A stretch of DNA of 64,000 nucleotides from an uncultured Alistipes sp. (GTDB lineage Bacteria; Bacteroidota; Bacteroidia; Bacteroidales; UBA932), in NCBI GenBank assembly GCA_900544175.1, contig UQUN01000010.1, positions 6,481 to 70,480 on the forward strand, written 5' to 3'. Positions 27,121-35,448 of the stretch are shown piece by piece (the stretch's first letter is position 1; each line of letters starts with the position of its first letter). The notes under the pieces were generated by a model. The model was not told the origin of the DNA and did not search any database. It saw only the letters and a list, made by a program, of their open reading frames with translations. The position numbers were made by a program, and so were the translations under genes.

Positions 27121-27292
27121 ATTTGATAACAGTTTTTCACGAAAATCAATAAAATGATTTGCTGAAACTTATGTCATCAATTAAAATGAACGTATATAGT
27201 TAAAGTAAAAACGTTACAAATTTATACAAAAACTCAACAAAACTCCAAATTCTGAGAAAAAAATATTGACCATTTAATCGTTCGTTTTATAT

Positions 27293-28738
27293 ATGAGGCA
27301 AATTTGGTCGTCGTGCTACATTTTTGTCACGGCTGTGTTACTTTTGTCAGTCATTACGTCGTGTCAGGAGTCTCGGATTCCTGGAACTCTTTCTTCTGGG
27401 GCTACATTCGTGGTGGAGTCATCCGAAGGCAGCCTTGATACTGTAAAGCTGGATTTCAACGGGCCATGGGAGGTCGTGTCGTCCCCTGAATGGTGCTCCG
27501 TGTCGCCTGCGGAAGGCAATGCCGGTCCATGTGTCCTGACAGTTACAGCAACATCTGCCAATACTGCACTGCATGAAAAGGAAGGCATTGTCTCAATCAT
27601 GGTCAATGCCGGAGATGAAGTCTCCTGTTATGTTGTTCAGCGTGGGGAGGACGGAATATCCCTGATTTCCGACGCTGGTCTGTATGTCTCTCCCGATGAG
27701 GGATCTGAGGTAAGGATATCCATTGAGGGCAATACTGCGTTTGACGAGTCGTCTTTGTCTTCTGACGTGGACTGGCTGACGTATCGAGGTGTGGAGATTA
27801 CGTCGGACTCGCTTGTCCTTGGCGATGGAGAGACTGTCTCAGAGTATTACACTGCGGATATAATTCTTGCTGCCGGAGAGAACGCTTCCGGAAGTCTGCG
27901 GAGTGGTTACGTGTCCGTAGGCGGGGATGAGGTTGCGGTCACTCAGGTTGTATCGCCTGAGTGGAGCAGGGATTTCTACCGTCACAGCGCCATGATCAAG
28001 ATTACTGCCACATGGTGTACCAACTGTCCTCTCATGGAGGTTGCTTTCGGAATAGCTGACGAGCAGATGCCCGGTCGGATAGTCCCGATGAACATGCACA
28101 GGACGGACTCCGATGGCGGGCTTGGATGGAGCGGTACGGACACGTTTGAGAAACTGTACAGCGTCGCTTCAGTTCCTATGGTGGCCTTCAACGGATTTGC
28201 AAAATTCCAGAGTCTCAACTCTCCGTCGTCGACAGCGATGCTTATGACCAGAGTGGCTGAAGAGGCAGTGCAGAATTTCCCTTCAAGGACCAATATCATG
28301 GCTGCGGCTTCATTGACCGACAGGGACATAAGGATAGACGCCTTTGTCGCGGCCAAGGAGGGTGGAGATTATCTGCTTGCAGCGTATGTGCTTGAGGACA
28401 GTATCATAGGATTTCAGGACGACGCTCACGGTATCGTGGAGGATCCTTATCATTATGTGCACAGGCATATCGTCAGAGGTTCTCTCACAGAGCTCACGGG
28501 GGATCCGGTACCGGCTGTGTCGGACGGGGAGATGGCTCACATTATCATAAACGGGGAACTTCCGTCCAGTGTCTCAGATCCGTCAAACACTTATATAGTA
28601 CTGTATGTCTCGACGCCAGGGGATCCGGACATGAGTCTGTGTACGGTACCGTCCGTCAACTATGCATCGTCCGGCTACGTGATTGACAACGTGACTACCG
28701 TGCAGATGAACGGCTTTACTGACTTCCAGTACGAATAA
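27293..28738 (+). CDS. BACON/Omp28-type surface lipoprotein with CTNC motif (paralog 3)
   Basis: 481 aa. The signal ends in lipobox VITSC, Cys24. BACON-like repeats (about 28-105 with SPEWCSVSPAEGNAGP, and about 108-215) precede an Omp28-type domain with TATWCTNCPLME, Cys242 and Cys245. Ends NGFTDFQYE, like the other two paralogs. Unlike them it has extra Cys residues in the first BACON repeat. It is divergent from dsbD across 242 AT-rich bases in which I found no good plus-strand -33/-7 pair. Probably first gene of a unit with the next two lipoproteins. Confidence 0.84.
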   Translation: MRQIWSSCYIFVTAVLLLSVITSCQESRIPGTLSSGATFVVESSEGSLDTVKLDFNGPWEVVSSPEWCSVSPAEGNAGPCVLTVTATSANTALHEKEGIVSIMVNAGDEVSCYVVQRGEDGISLISDAGLYVSPDEGSEVRISIEGNTAFDESSLSSDVDWLTYRGVEITSDSLVLGDGETVSEYYTADIILAAGENASGSLRSGYVSVGGDEVAVTQVVSPEWSRDFYRHSAMIKITATWCTNCPLMEVAFGIADEQMPGRIVPMNMHRTDSDGGLGWSGTDTFEKLYSVASVPMVAFNGFAKFQSLNSPSSTAMLMTRVAEEAVQNFPSRTNIMAAASLTDRDIRIDAFVAAKEGGDYLLAAYVLEDSIIGFQDDAHGIVEDPYHYVHRHIVRGSLTELTGDPVPAVSDGEMAHIIINGELPSSVSDPSNTYIVLYVSTPGDPDMSLCTVPSVNYASSGYVIDNVTTVQMNGFTDFQYE

Positions 28739-28760
28739 ACAGGATAACTATACAACAAAA

Positions 28761-28771
28761 CAACATTCAAC
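28761..28771 (+). repeat. Leader motif CAACATTCAAC, copy 1
   Basis: The 11-mer lies 20 bases before the ATG at 28792. The identical word occurs 19 bases before the ATG at 31351. There is no Shine-Dalgarno sequence at either start. Confidence 0.5.
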
Positions 28772-28791
28772 TCTTTACTTACTTTTTGTTT

Positions 28792-31311
28792 ATGAACAAG
28801 TTTATTAAAATTGCTGCAATTGCTTTTTCTCTGGCGCTTCTGTTCAGCGCCTGCCGCGAGAATGAGACTACATCCTCGCAGATAAAAGCGACTACGCTGG
28901 AGATCCCCGGAGATTCCGGAGAGTACGTGCTGCCCTACAGTATTGAGGGCTATGCCGACGGATCGTCCCTTACAGCTACCACCGAGTCCGAGTGGATAAG
29001 CATAAGTGAGATAACCCAGGGGCAGGAGGGTGAGATTACGTTCACTGCCGGCCGCAATGACGGTCAGCCAAGGCAGGGCCGCATCATTCTGAGGTATCCG
29101 AATGCCCCCGACCTTACGGTGGCCGTCAACCAGTACACCTACGGCGTGGAGGATGGTACTCCACTGATGATAGAAGTCAGTGTGCTTTCTCCCTACAGCG
29201 CGGAGGTGACCTATACGCCCATCAGTTACGACGGAGGATATTTCTTCCTGGTTATGGGAGCGGAGGACTTTGACCTGTATCTTCAGAACGACAACATGGA
29301 GGGCCTTCTGGAGTCCGACCTGGAGTGGATCCAGTATCAGGCGGACTACAATGGCATGACTATTGGCGAATTCCTGGGACGCGCCCCTCAGGTGTACACT
29401 GACAGCCGCGAGCCGAATGTCCAGTTGTACAACGACCTGGAGCGTGAGAGCGACTACTATGCCTACTGCTACGGTCTCAGCCTTACCGGAGAGGCCCTGA
29501 CAGAGGTTCTGTACAAGGAGTTCCGCACGGAGGTCGTCCAGACTGTGGACATGACCTTCGAAGGCGAGGCGACTGACATCACTCTGGAGTCGGCGCACAC
29601 TGCGATCCATCCCTCGACGGATGAATATACATATTACTGGACATATGTGTCTTCGATGGACATGGCCCAGTACGACCTTTACACCATCATGGACAATATG
29701 ATTCTGAACCTGCGCGCCGCCAGTGAGGAGAGCGGCATGCCTCTCTCCGAGTATCTCTGCAAGGGAGACTACGAGGCGGACGCCACTGATCTTTGGGCCG
29801 GTACCGAGTACACCATAGTGGCATGGGGCATGGATGAAGGTGGCTCTCCCACAACTGAGCCTCAGGAAGTGTTCAGTTTCAACACGCCGAGAGAGGAGAT
29901 CGTGGACGACTGCACCTTTGAGATTACGTGCCCTCAGGTCGAATCCATGGATATTCTGGTGAACATAGTACCCTCCAATCCGGAGACACGCTATTACATA
30001 GCTGTGATCGATTCGGCTACGGCCTACGGCTATAATGACGAGCAGATGGCCCAGCGCATCATCAACATGGAGAGCCAGCGCCTTATGGATGGCTTCTACG
30101 GCGATGATCAGAACTGGACCAACTTCGAGTCCCTCTATACGGGCGAGCAGAGCAAGTGGGCACGTGCTGACCTGTACTGGCAGAAAGTGAATCCCAACAC
30201 ACTGATGCACATATACGTGTTCGGTGTCAGCACGCGCGGTGAGCGCACCACCGCTGTGGCCCGTCTGGACCAGCGCACCGCTGAGGCCGACAAGTCTGAC
30301 ATGACATTCGATGTGAGCGTTGTGGAGGAGAACTGGCAGGGAGGCACCTACAAGGTCGTTCCGAGCAACGACGAGGACTTCTGGGTGCCGTTCATGGTGC
30401 AGAGCTCCGACCTTGACCTGTTCCGCAAAGGAGACGGTACCCTGAACGAGCAGCTTCTCATGGACGAGATAACCCATTATTATGACAATACCGTGTCATA
30501 TTATGTAAGACAGGGTGAAAATGATGTATACTTCTCCTGCATCTCCGACCGTGACTACACCCTGCTGACCTTCGGCTGGGCCGGCACCAATACGACACCT
30601 TTCTATGAGTTCGAGCATCATACCCCGGCCATACCTTTCGGACAGAGTGATGCTGAGATGACGGCCAGCTACGAACTTTTCGACGGTGCGGAGCTGTATG
30701 CAATGGATCCCGAGCGCTGGGAGGGAAGTCAGGAGGACTGCGTGATGTACATCAAGTTCAACCCCAATGACAAGGCTGTCCACTGGTACGGCGGTGTATG
30801 GGCTCCTGAGTCAGCTTATCAGGATGTAGGCGGAGTATACCAGCTGCTGATACTGATCATGAATCCTGTCGCCTCGTTCGTGGACCAGCCGACTGGCACT
30901 ATCAGGCCCTGGTTCGACAATACCTGGAGTTTCTCCTACGTGGCCGAGGGAGCTGACGGAACATTCGGCGAATGGCATTACGAAGAGTTTACTCCCCAGC
31001 GCGGCGTGAATATGGACGAACCTTACGATTTCTGGAGCAATCCTTCACAGAACAGCGTGATCGTCAACATCCCCAAGGACTATAAGGAGCGTGCGGAAGC
31101 TATGCTCATTGAGGATGCCAAGGCTGCTCTCAGGAATCCCGTTCCGGTAAATATTGTCACCGGTCCGGAGTTCGATCCCATGGGCCGCTATATCGCACCT
31201 GACATCACAGCGGAGAAAACGGCAAACGGAGTCTCGCTGCATAACTGGAAGGACGGTCTCGACAGCCGTATGGTATTCCATCGTGACGGAGAGCGTCATG
31301 TGTCCTTATAA
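28792..31311 (+). CDS. Large BACON-domain surface lipoprotein with internal repeats
   Basis: 839 aa from ATG 28792 (an in-frame TTG at 28786 is less likely). Lipobox LFSAC, Cys21. Residues about 26-115 form a BACON domain (ATTESEWISISEITQGQEGE). Then at least four units of about 120 residues each share a strand such as DMTFEGEATDITLES or DCTFEITCPQVESMDILVN followed by a Tyr-rich strand (YTYYWTYVSS, TRYYIAVIDS). The last 200 residues are not recognised. Likely exported to the cell surface for binding; ligand unknown. No catalytic motif seen. It follows the third Omp28 gene by 53 bases. Confidence 0.8.
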   Translation: MNKFIKIAAIAFSLALLFSACRENETTSSQIKATTLEIPGDSGEYVLPYSIEGYADGSSLTATTESEWISISEITQGQEGEITFTAGRNDGQPRQGRIILRYPNAPDLTVAVNQYTYGVEDGTPLMIEVSVLSPYSAEVTYTPISYDGGYFFLVMGAEDFDLYLQNDNMEGLLESDLEWIQYQADYNGMTIGEFLGRAPQVYTDSREPNVQLYNDLERESDYYAYCYGLSLTGEALTEVLYKEFRTEVVQTVDMTFEGEATDITLESAHTAIHPSTDEYTYYWTYVSSMDMAQYDLYTIMDNMILNLRAASEESGMPLSEYLCKGDYEADATDLWAGTEYTIVAWGMDEGGSPTTEPQEVFSFNTPREEIVDDCTFEITCPQVESMDILVNIVPSNPETRYYIAVIDSATAYGYNDEQMAQRIINMESQRLMDGFYGDDQNWTNFESLYTGEQSKWARADLYWQKVNPNTLMHIYVFGVSTRGERTTAVARLDQRTAEADKSDMTFDVSVVEENWQGGTYKVVPSNDEDFWVPFMVQSSDLDLFRKGDGTLNEQLLMDEITHYYDNTVSYYVRQGENDVYFSCISDRDYTLLTFGWAGTNTTPFYEFEHHTPAIPFGQSDAEMTASYELFDGAELYAMDPERWEGSQEDCVMYIKFNPNDKAVHWYGGVWAPESAYQDVGGVYQLLILIMNPVASFVDQPTGTIRPWFDNTWSFSYVAEGADGTFGEWHYEEFTPQRGVNMDEPYDFWSNPSQNSVIVNIPKDYKERAEAMLIEDAKAALRNPVPVNIVTGPEFDPMGRYIAPDITAEKTANGVSLHNWKDGLDSRMVFHRDGERHVSL

Positions 31312-31320
31312 TAGAAGAAC

Positions 31321-31331
31321 CAACATTCAAC
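31321..31331 (+). repeat. Leader motif CAACATTCAAC, copy 2
   Basis: Identical to 28761-28771 and at nearly the same distance (19 bases) from the following ATG at 31351. Confidence 0.5.
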
Positions 31332-31350
31332 CAATCAATACTAATACACT

Positions 31351-33903
31351 ATGAACGCAAGAACAATTCTCAGCATCATGGCGGCTCTGCCGCTGATGCT
31401 CGTCGGCTGTACTCCCGAGGAGACGGTCGAACCCCCCGTGATAACAGCGGAGGACATCACTGTGTCCGCTGACGCTCACACCGACAAACTGACCTACAGT
31501 ATCACGAATCCTGTAGAAGGCAGTCAGGTGGAAGCCGAGTCCAACCAGGACTGGATCCATACATTCAACTACGACACGGAGAACACTATAACGTTTGAGG
31601 TTGATGCCAACGTCTCGGATGAAAGGACTGCCGAGATAACCATTTCCTATCCCCAGGCCGAGCCCGTTACGGTGACCGTCACTCAGATGGCTGCCGGCGA
31701 GTCCATCGCCCTGGATCCCGAGACCCTGTCTTTCCTGCCTGCCGGCGGAGACCTTAGCGTTACCGTCAACAGCGGCCGTGCATGGGTCATGACCGGTGAG
31801 TCCGACTGGGTGAGCGCATCTGCCGCTTCCGGTGACCCCGGTGCGCAGGTGACATTCAACGCACAGGCCAACGAGAGCGACGAGCCCCGCGAAGCCACAT
31901 TCCAGTTCATCTGTGGCACCAACGTCGTTCCCCTCACTGTTACCCAGAGCTTTGCAGGTCGTATCATCGTAGAGAAGGCAGAGTATGACATCCCCGGAAC
32001 GGCCAACACGTTCAGCATCGCGCTCCAGTCCAACATGAGCGATGTCAAGGTCGAGATCACCGAGGGTTCCGACTGGCTGACCGATGTCACTACGAAGGCC
32101 ATGCAGGACATGAGTTTTGAGTTCTCCGCCACTGAAAACGAAGGAGATGAGACGAGGACAGCCGTGGTAGTGTTCTCAAACGCCGATGCCTCTGAGCAGG
32201 TAGCGGTGAACCAGGAGCCTTCGTTCCCCAGCGACGTGCTTACCCGCGTCACTGACGAGGAATTCAAGACTTACCTCAGGGATAACTTCGATACCGACGG
32301 TGACGGCACCATCAGCCGCTCCGAGGCCCAGGCTGTAACCAGCATGGACTGCAGCTACAGCAATATCATTTCTGCTGCCGGAATCGAGTATTTCGAGAAT
32401 CTGTCAACCGTGAACTTCAATTCCTGCTATATGATGACAGAACTCAATCTGAGCAATATGCCCAATCTTACGGTAGTAGAGCTCAATTCCTGCAACAGAC
32501 TTGAGACACTGAATCTCGAAGGAAGCGATGCATTAGTGGAACTTAATGTCGGTCTCTGCAGTGCATTGACATCTGTAGATCTTTCAGGCAAGGCAGCCCT
32601 GGAGAACATATCCGCTTACAGCAGTGGTCTTACCTCAATTGACGTGTCTGAGTGTCCTGCCTTGGTACTCCTTTCAGTGTATGGCTCCGAGGGCATAACC
32701 GAGATAGATGTCACCAACAACCCCGAGCTGGTAAGTCTCTCAGTGCCGAATATCGCCTCCGTAGACCTGACCAACAATACCAAGTTGGAAAGCCTGTCTG
32801 TGAACAGTGACAGATTGTCGTCTATAGATCTGAGTGCCAACACTGAATTGCGCTCACTCGGTTTCACCAACTGTACGTTTACTACAGTAGACCACACTAT
32901 GTGCCCGGAACTCAGTTCGCTCAGTTTCGATTATTGCTCTAATCTGACGACGATAGACATCAGCAAGAATATGAAGCTCAACTCGCTGTCCACATATATG
33001 TGCAACAATATTCAGGTGCTGTACATGACAGAAGGACAGTACGTTCCTACGATCAACGGTATCGGCTCCGATCTGATTCAGTATAAGGATATGGAGTATC
33101 CCTACGACTTGGCTGCAGGGATAGCTGATCCAAACCTGAAGGCGGCTGTCATAAATCAGTGTGACTATTATGAGCCTTGGGATGTCATTACTGAGGATGA
33201 GGCTCCGTATCTTACAAGTCTGAATGCTTCAGGAAGAGGGATAGAGTCTCTTACCGGTCTGGATTATTTCACTTCACTGAGGGAAATAAATGCCTCGAAC
33301 AACGCTATTACTGAGGTGGATCTTTCCTCACTGCAGAATCTGGAAGTGCTTAATCTGTCAAACAACCAGATAACATCCATCGATCTGACGCGTAACCCTA
33401 ATATCCGCGAGCTTTATCTCGATCATAACAGCTTGACTTCCATCGAGCTTCAGAAAGACGAACTGGTGGAATGCGATCTGTCATACAACAACATGACATC
33501 GCTTCAGTTGGATTATGCTACCAATCTGATATCACTGAATGTCTCCAACAATCAGATTGAGGATCTGGATGTTCACATGAACGAAGCGATGCAGGACTTC
33601 GACTGCAGCAACAACCAGATCAGTTACTTCAACATCTGGTCGCTTAGTGGAATCGTGAACTTCAACTGCAGCAACAATCCTGTGTCGGATCTCAGCCAGA
33701 CCACTTATCTGGTCAATATGGAGACACTCAATGTAAGCAATACTGACCTGATTACATTGAACCTCAGTGAGAACACATTGTTGAGACAGCTTATTGCAAC
33801 TGGTTGTGAAAGTCTTACAGACATATATGTCGGCGATAATACGATTGCGGACATGCAGGTTGATGATGGTGTGAACATTGTAAACGGTGCTCCCGGGGAG
33901 TAA
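31351..33903 (+). CDS. Surface lipoprotein with three BACON domains, an EF-hand and leucine-rich repeats
   Basis: 850 aa. Lipobox LVGC, Cys20. Three BACON repeats (about 33-110, 112-200, 205-295; SDWVSASAASGDPGAQ is typical). An EF-hand-like calcium loop DTDGDGTISRSE spans 314-325. Leucine-rich repeats follow in two blocks (about 340-560 and 610-845; LEVLNLSNNQITSIDLTRN), mostly of about 21 residues, with an irregular linker containing DPNLKAAVINQC. The protein ends with the repeats, with no sorting domain. Such modules suggest surface binding to proteins or glycans (inference). Last gene of the plus-strand lipoprotein unit; a terminator follows. Confidence 0.85.
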   Translation: MNARTILSIMAALPLMLVGCTPEETVEPPVITAEDITVSADAHTDKLTYSITNPVEGSQVEAESNQDWIHTFNYDTENTITFEVDANVSDERTAEITISYPQAEPVTVTVTQMAAGESIALDPETLSFLPAGGDLSVTVNSGRAWVMTGESDWVSASAASGDPGAQVTFNAQANESDEPREATFQFICGTNVVPLTVTQSFAGRIIVEKAEYDIPGTANTFSIALQSNMSDVKVEITEGSDWLTDVTTKAMQDMSFEFSATENEGDETRTAVVVFSNADASEQVAVNQEPSFPSDVLTRVTDEEFKTYLRDNFDTDGDGTISRSEAQAVTSMDCSYSNIISAAGIEYFENLSTVNFNSCYMMTELNLSNMPNLTVVELNSCNRLETLNLEGSDALVELNVGLCSALTSVDLSGKAALENISAYSSGLTSIDVSECPALVLLSVYGSEGITEIDVTNNPELVSLSVPNIASVDLTNNTKLESLSVNSDRLSSIDLSANTELRSLGFTNCTFTTVDHTMCPELSSLSFDYCSNLTTIDISKNMKLNSLSTYMCNNIQVLYMTEGQYVPTINGIGSDLIQYKDMEYPYDLAAGIADPNLKAAVINQCDYYEPWDVITEDEAPYLTSLNASGRGIESLTGLDYFTSLREINASNNAITEVDLSSLQNLEVLNLSNNQITSIDLTRNPNIRELYLDHNSLTSIELQKDELVECDLSYNNMTSLQLDYATNLISLNVSNNQIEDLDVHMNEAMQDFDCSNNQISYFNIWSLSGIVNFNCSNNPVSDLSQTTYLVNMETLNVSNTDLITLNLSENTLLRQLIATGCESLTDIYVGDNTIADMQVDDGVNIVNGAPGE

Positions 33904-33932
33904 TCCTGGCGTGACTGAAATTTCATGAATGT

Positions 33933-33967
33933 GAGGAGTGGCTCTGTCAGAGTCGCTCCTCTTTTTT
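33933..33967 (+). terminator. Terminator of the lipoprotein unit
   Basis: A 13-bp stem (GAGGAGTGGCTCT at 33933-33945, AGAGTCGCTCCTC at 33949-33961, with G-U pairs) and six T. It lies 30 bases after the LRR lipoprotein stop. Confidence 0.85.
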
Positions 33968-34546
33968 ATCGTATCGATAAGATATGAGCCGTTGCTTTAT
34001 GGGCAGATAGTCGTTGGTATACGGAAAGAGAATATGGCCAACGGCTTTATTATAGCATCAACTTATGGCAGGGGATCAAGGGGTGCGGATAGTCAGATAT
34101 TTTGATGTCAGTGGTTTAATTAATCAAGAGGTGCTTTATGGTGATATGCTCCGGTACGGGGTGGGGTAAGTTGGCTGTTATCTCATCTTGGATATGAAGC
34201 ATGGTGTCGGACGGGCGGCTTATCAGTTATGAGCCGGATATCACCGCTGAAGTATGGAACGGACGGGACTGAAAACCGTCCCGGAGACATGGATAAAGGC
34301 CTTTGGCGAAGACAGTCCGGCATCAACGGAAGGCAGAAGATCACTGTGTTTTGCAACTACTTGTCATACAGATACTTGAGGAAGAGGTGTGCTCTTCCTG
34401 ACCTGAAAAAACATGGCGAAAAGATCGGCGATATTTTGTAATGACTTCATTGTCAATGATATACAAAAGCAAGATGCTGCACGGCATGCAGTTGTACGCC
34501 GACAAAATCGCAATTCATGGTACAGAAGAAATTAAGGGCTGAGTAT
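33968..34546. other. Non-coding stretch with several hairpins
   Basis: No convincing gene. One 70-codon frame at 34229-34441 has no recognisable domain or ribosome site. The segment is rich in inverted repeats: AGCCGTTG/CAACGGCT (33987-33994 with 34039-34046), GGACGG/CCGTCC (34261-34266 with 34276-34281) and AGGAAGAG/CTCTTCCT (34379-34386 with 34392-34399, 5-base loop). It may contain a structured RNA or a decayed element. Confidence 0.45.
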
Positions 34547-34580
34547 GAAAAAGGGCCGTCCCGAGGTGGAACGGCCCTTG
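34547..34580 (-). terminator. Terminator of the coiled-coil/beta-barrel operon
   Basis: AAGGGCCGT (34551-34559) and ACGGCCCTT (34571-34579) form a perfect GC-rich stem; on the minus strand the T run follows. It lies 24 bases past the stop of the barrel gene. Confidence 0.88.
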
Positions 34581-34603
34581 ATGTCTGTATACCGCTGTAT
34601 GGG

Positions 34604-35437
34604 TCAGAAGCGGAAACCAAGCTTGAGACGCGGCATGGTCAGCAGTTTGATGTCATGATTGATCGCCCTGTAAGGGGTCATTCCTGAGGGATGCAGTTCC
34701 ATGACGCTGCACTGGTACATGGCCGGACTGACCTCAACACCGAGTACAAGGCCTGGAGCGAGGATGTAGTCGATACCGGCTACGATACCGCCCTGTACGG
34801 CCCAGGCCTGTCCGGCCTGGTATGACGGAACATACAGCTCTATCGGCTCTCCGTCAGAGGCTGTTTCACCGGTGTATGGAAGCATTGTCTCCAGTCTGGC
34901 GAACTGGTATCCGAACACTACTCCTATGTATGGAGCGATCCGCTGGTTCTCAGGCCGGAAGTAATAGTTGGTACCTAACTGTACATAGAAGACGTGGTTC
35001 GTTCTTCCTATGATGTAGCCTGCATCCGGCACTGGCATCTCGGGTACCGTGAAGTCACCTTCGATGAAGTCTTTCTTGGGTGTCAGGTTGATATTCATCC
35101 CGAACATCACGTTCACGTCGAAACGCTCGTGCACAAATACGCTGTAACGGATACCTATGGTATTGACAATGCTGTTTCCATTCATACTGCCCAGATCCAG
35201 GAACTTCAGGGGCATGCCCTTGAAGCCTATTTCTGTGCCGTCTCCTATACCGTCACTGTAGGGCATCAGGTAGTCCATGCCATAGGTCTCGTTGTAGAGC
35301 GAGAAACTGGATGAACCCAGCAGCAGCGAGAACTGCATGTCCCCCGCCTTGGGAGCCTCTATGTCATAGACCTGAGCCACTGCCGGAGAGGCGGTCAGTA
35401 ACACGGCCATTATTGTTATGAATAGATTTTTTCTCAT
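34604..35437 (-). CDS. Outer-membrane beta-barrel protein
   Basis: 277 aa. A signal peptide (MRKNLFITIMAVLLTASPAVAQ) is followed by alternating strands (FYVQLGTNYYFRPENQRIAPYIGVV; split here only by description) and a C-terminal Phe in LKLGFRF, typical of outer-membrane barrels. About eight strands would fit the length. It starts 11 bases after the coiled-coil lipoprotein stop, so the two are translated together. It resembles small barrels that anchor surface proteins; exact family not certain. Confidence 0.8.
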   Translation of the reverse strand: MRKNLFITIMAVLLTASPAVAQVYDIEAPKAGDMQFSLLLGSSSFSLYNETYGMDYLMPYSDGIGDGTEIGFKGMPLKFLDLGSMNGNSIVNTIGIRYSVFVHERFDVNVMFGMNINLTPKKDFIEGDFTVPEMPVPDAGYIIGRTNHVFYVQLGTNYYFRPENQRIAPYIGVVFGYQFARLETMLPYTGETASDGEPIELYVPSYQAGQAWAVQGGIVAGIDYILAPGLVLGVEVSPAMYQCSVMELHPSGMTPYRAINHDIKLLTMPRLKLGFRF

Positions 35438-35448
35438 AGCACTGTCAA

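Noticed and set aside
28675..30477. A 600-codon minus-strand frame
   Set aside because: Antisense to a lipoprotein gene with signal, lipobox and BACON domain. The translation (Val/His/Leu/Gly rich) shows no family features.
34229..34441. A 70-codon plus-strand frame in the second long gap
   Set aside because: No domain, no ribosome site, and it runs through perfect hairpins. Kept only as part of the non-coding feature.
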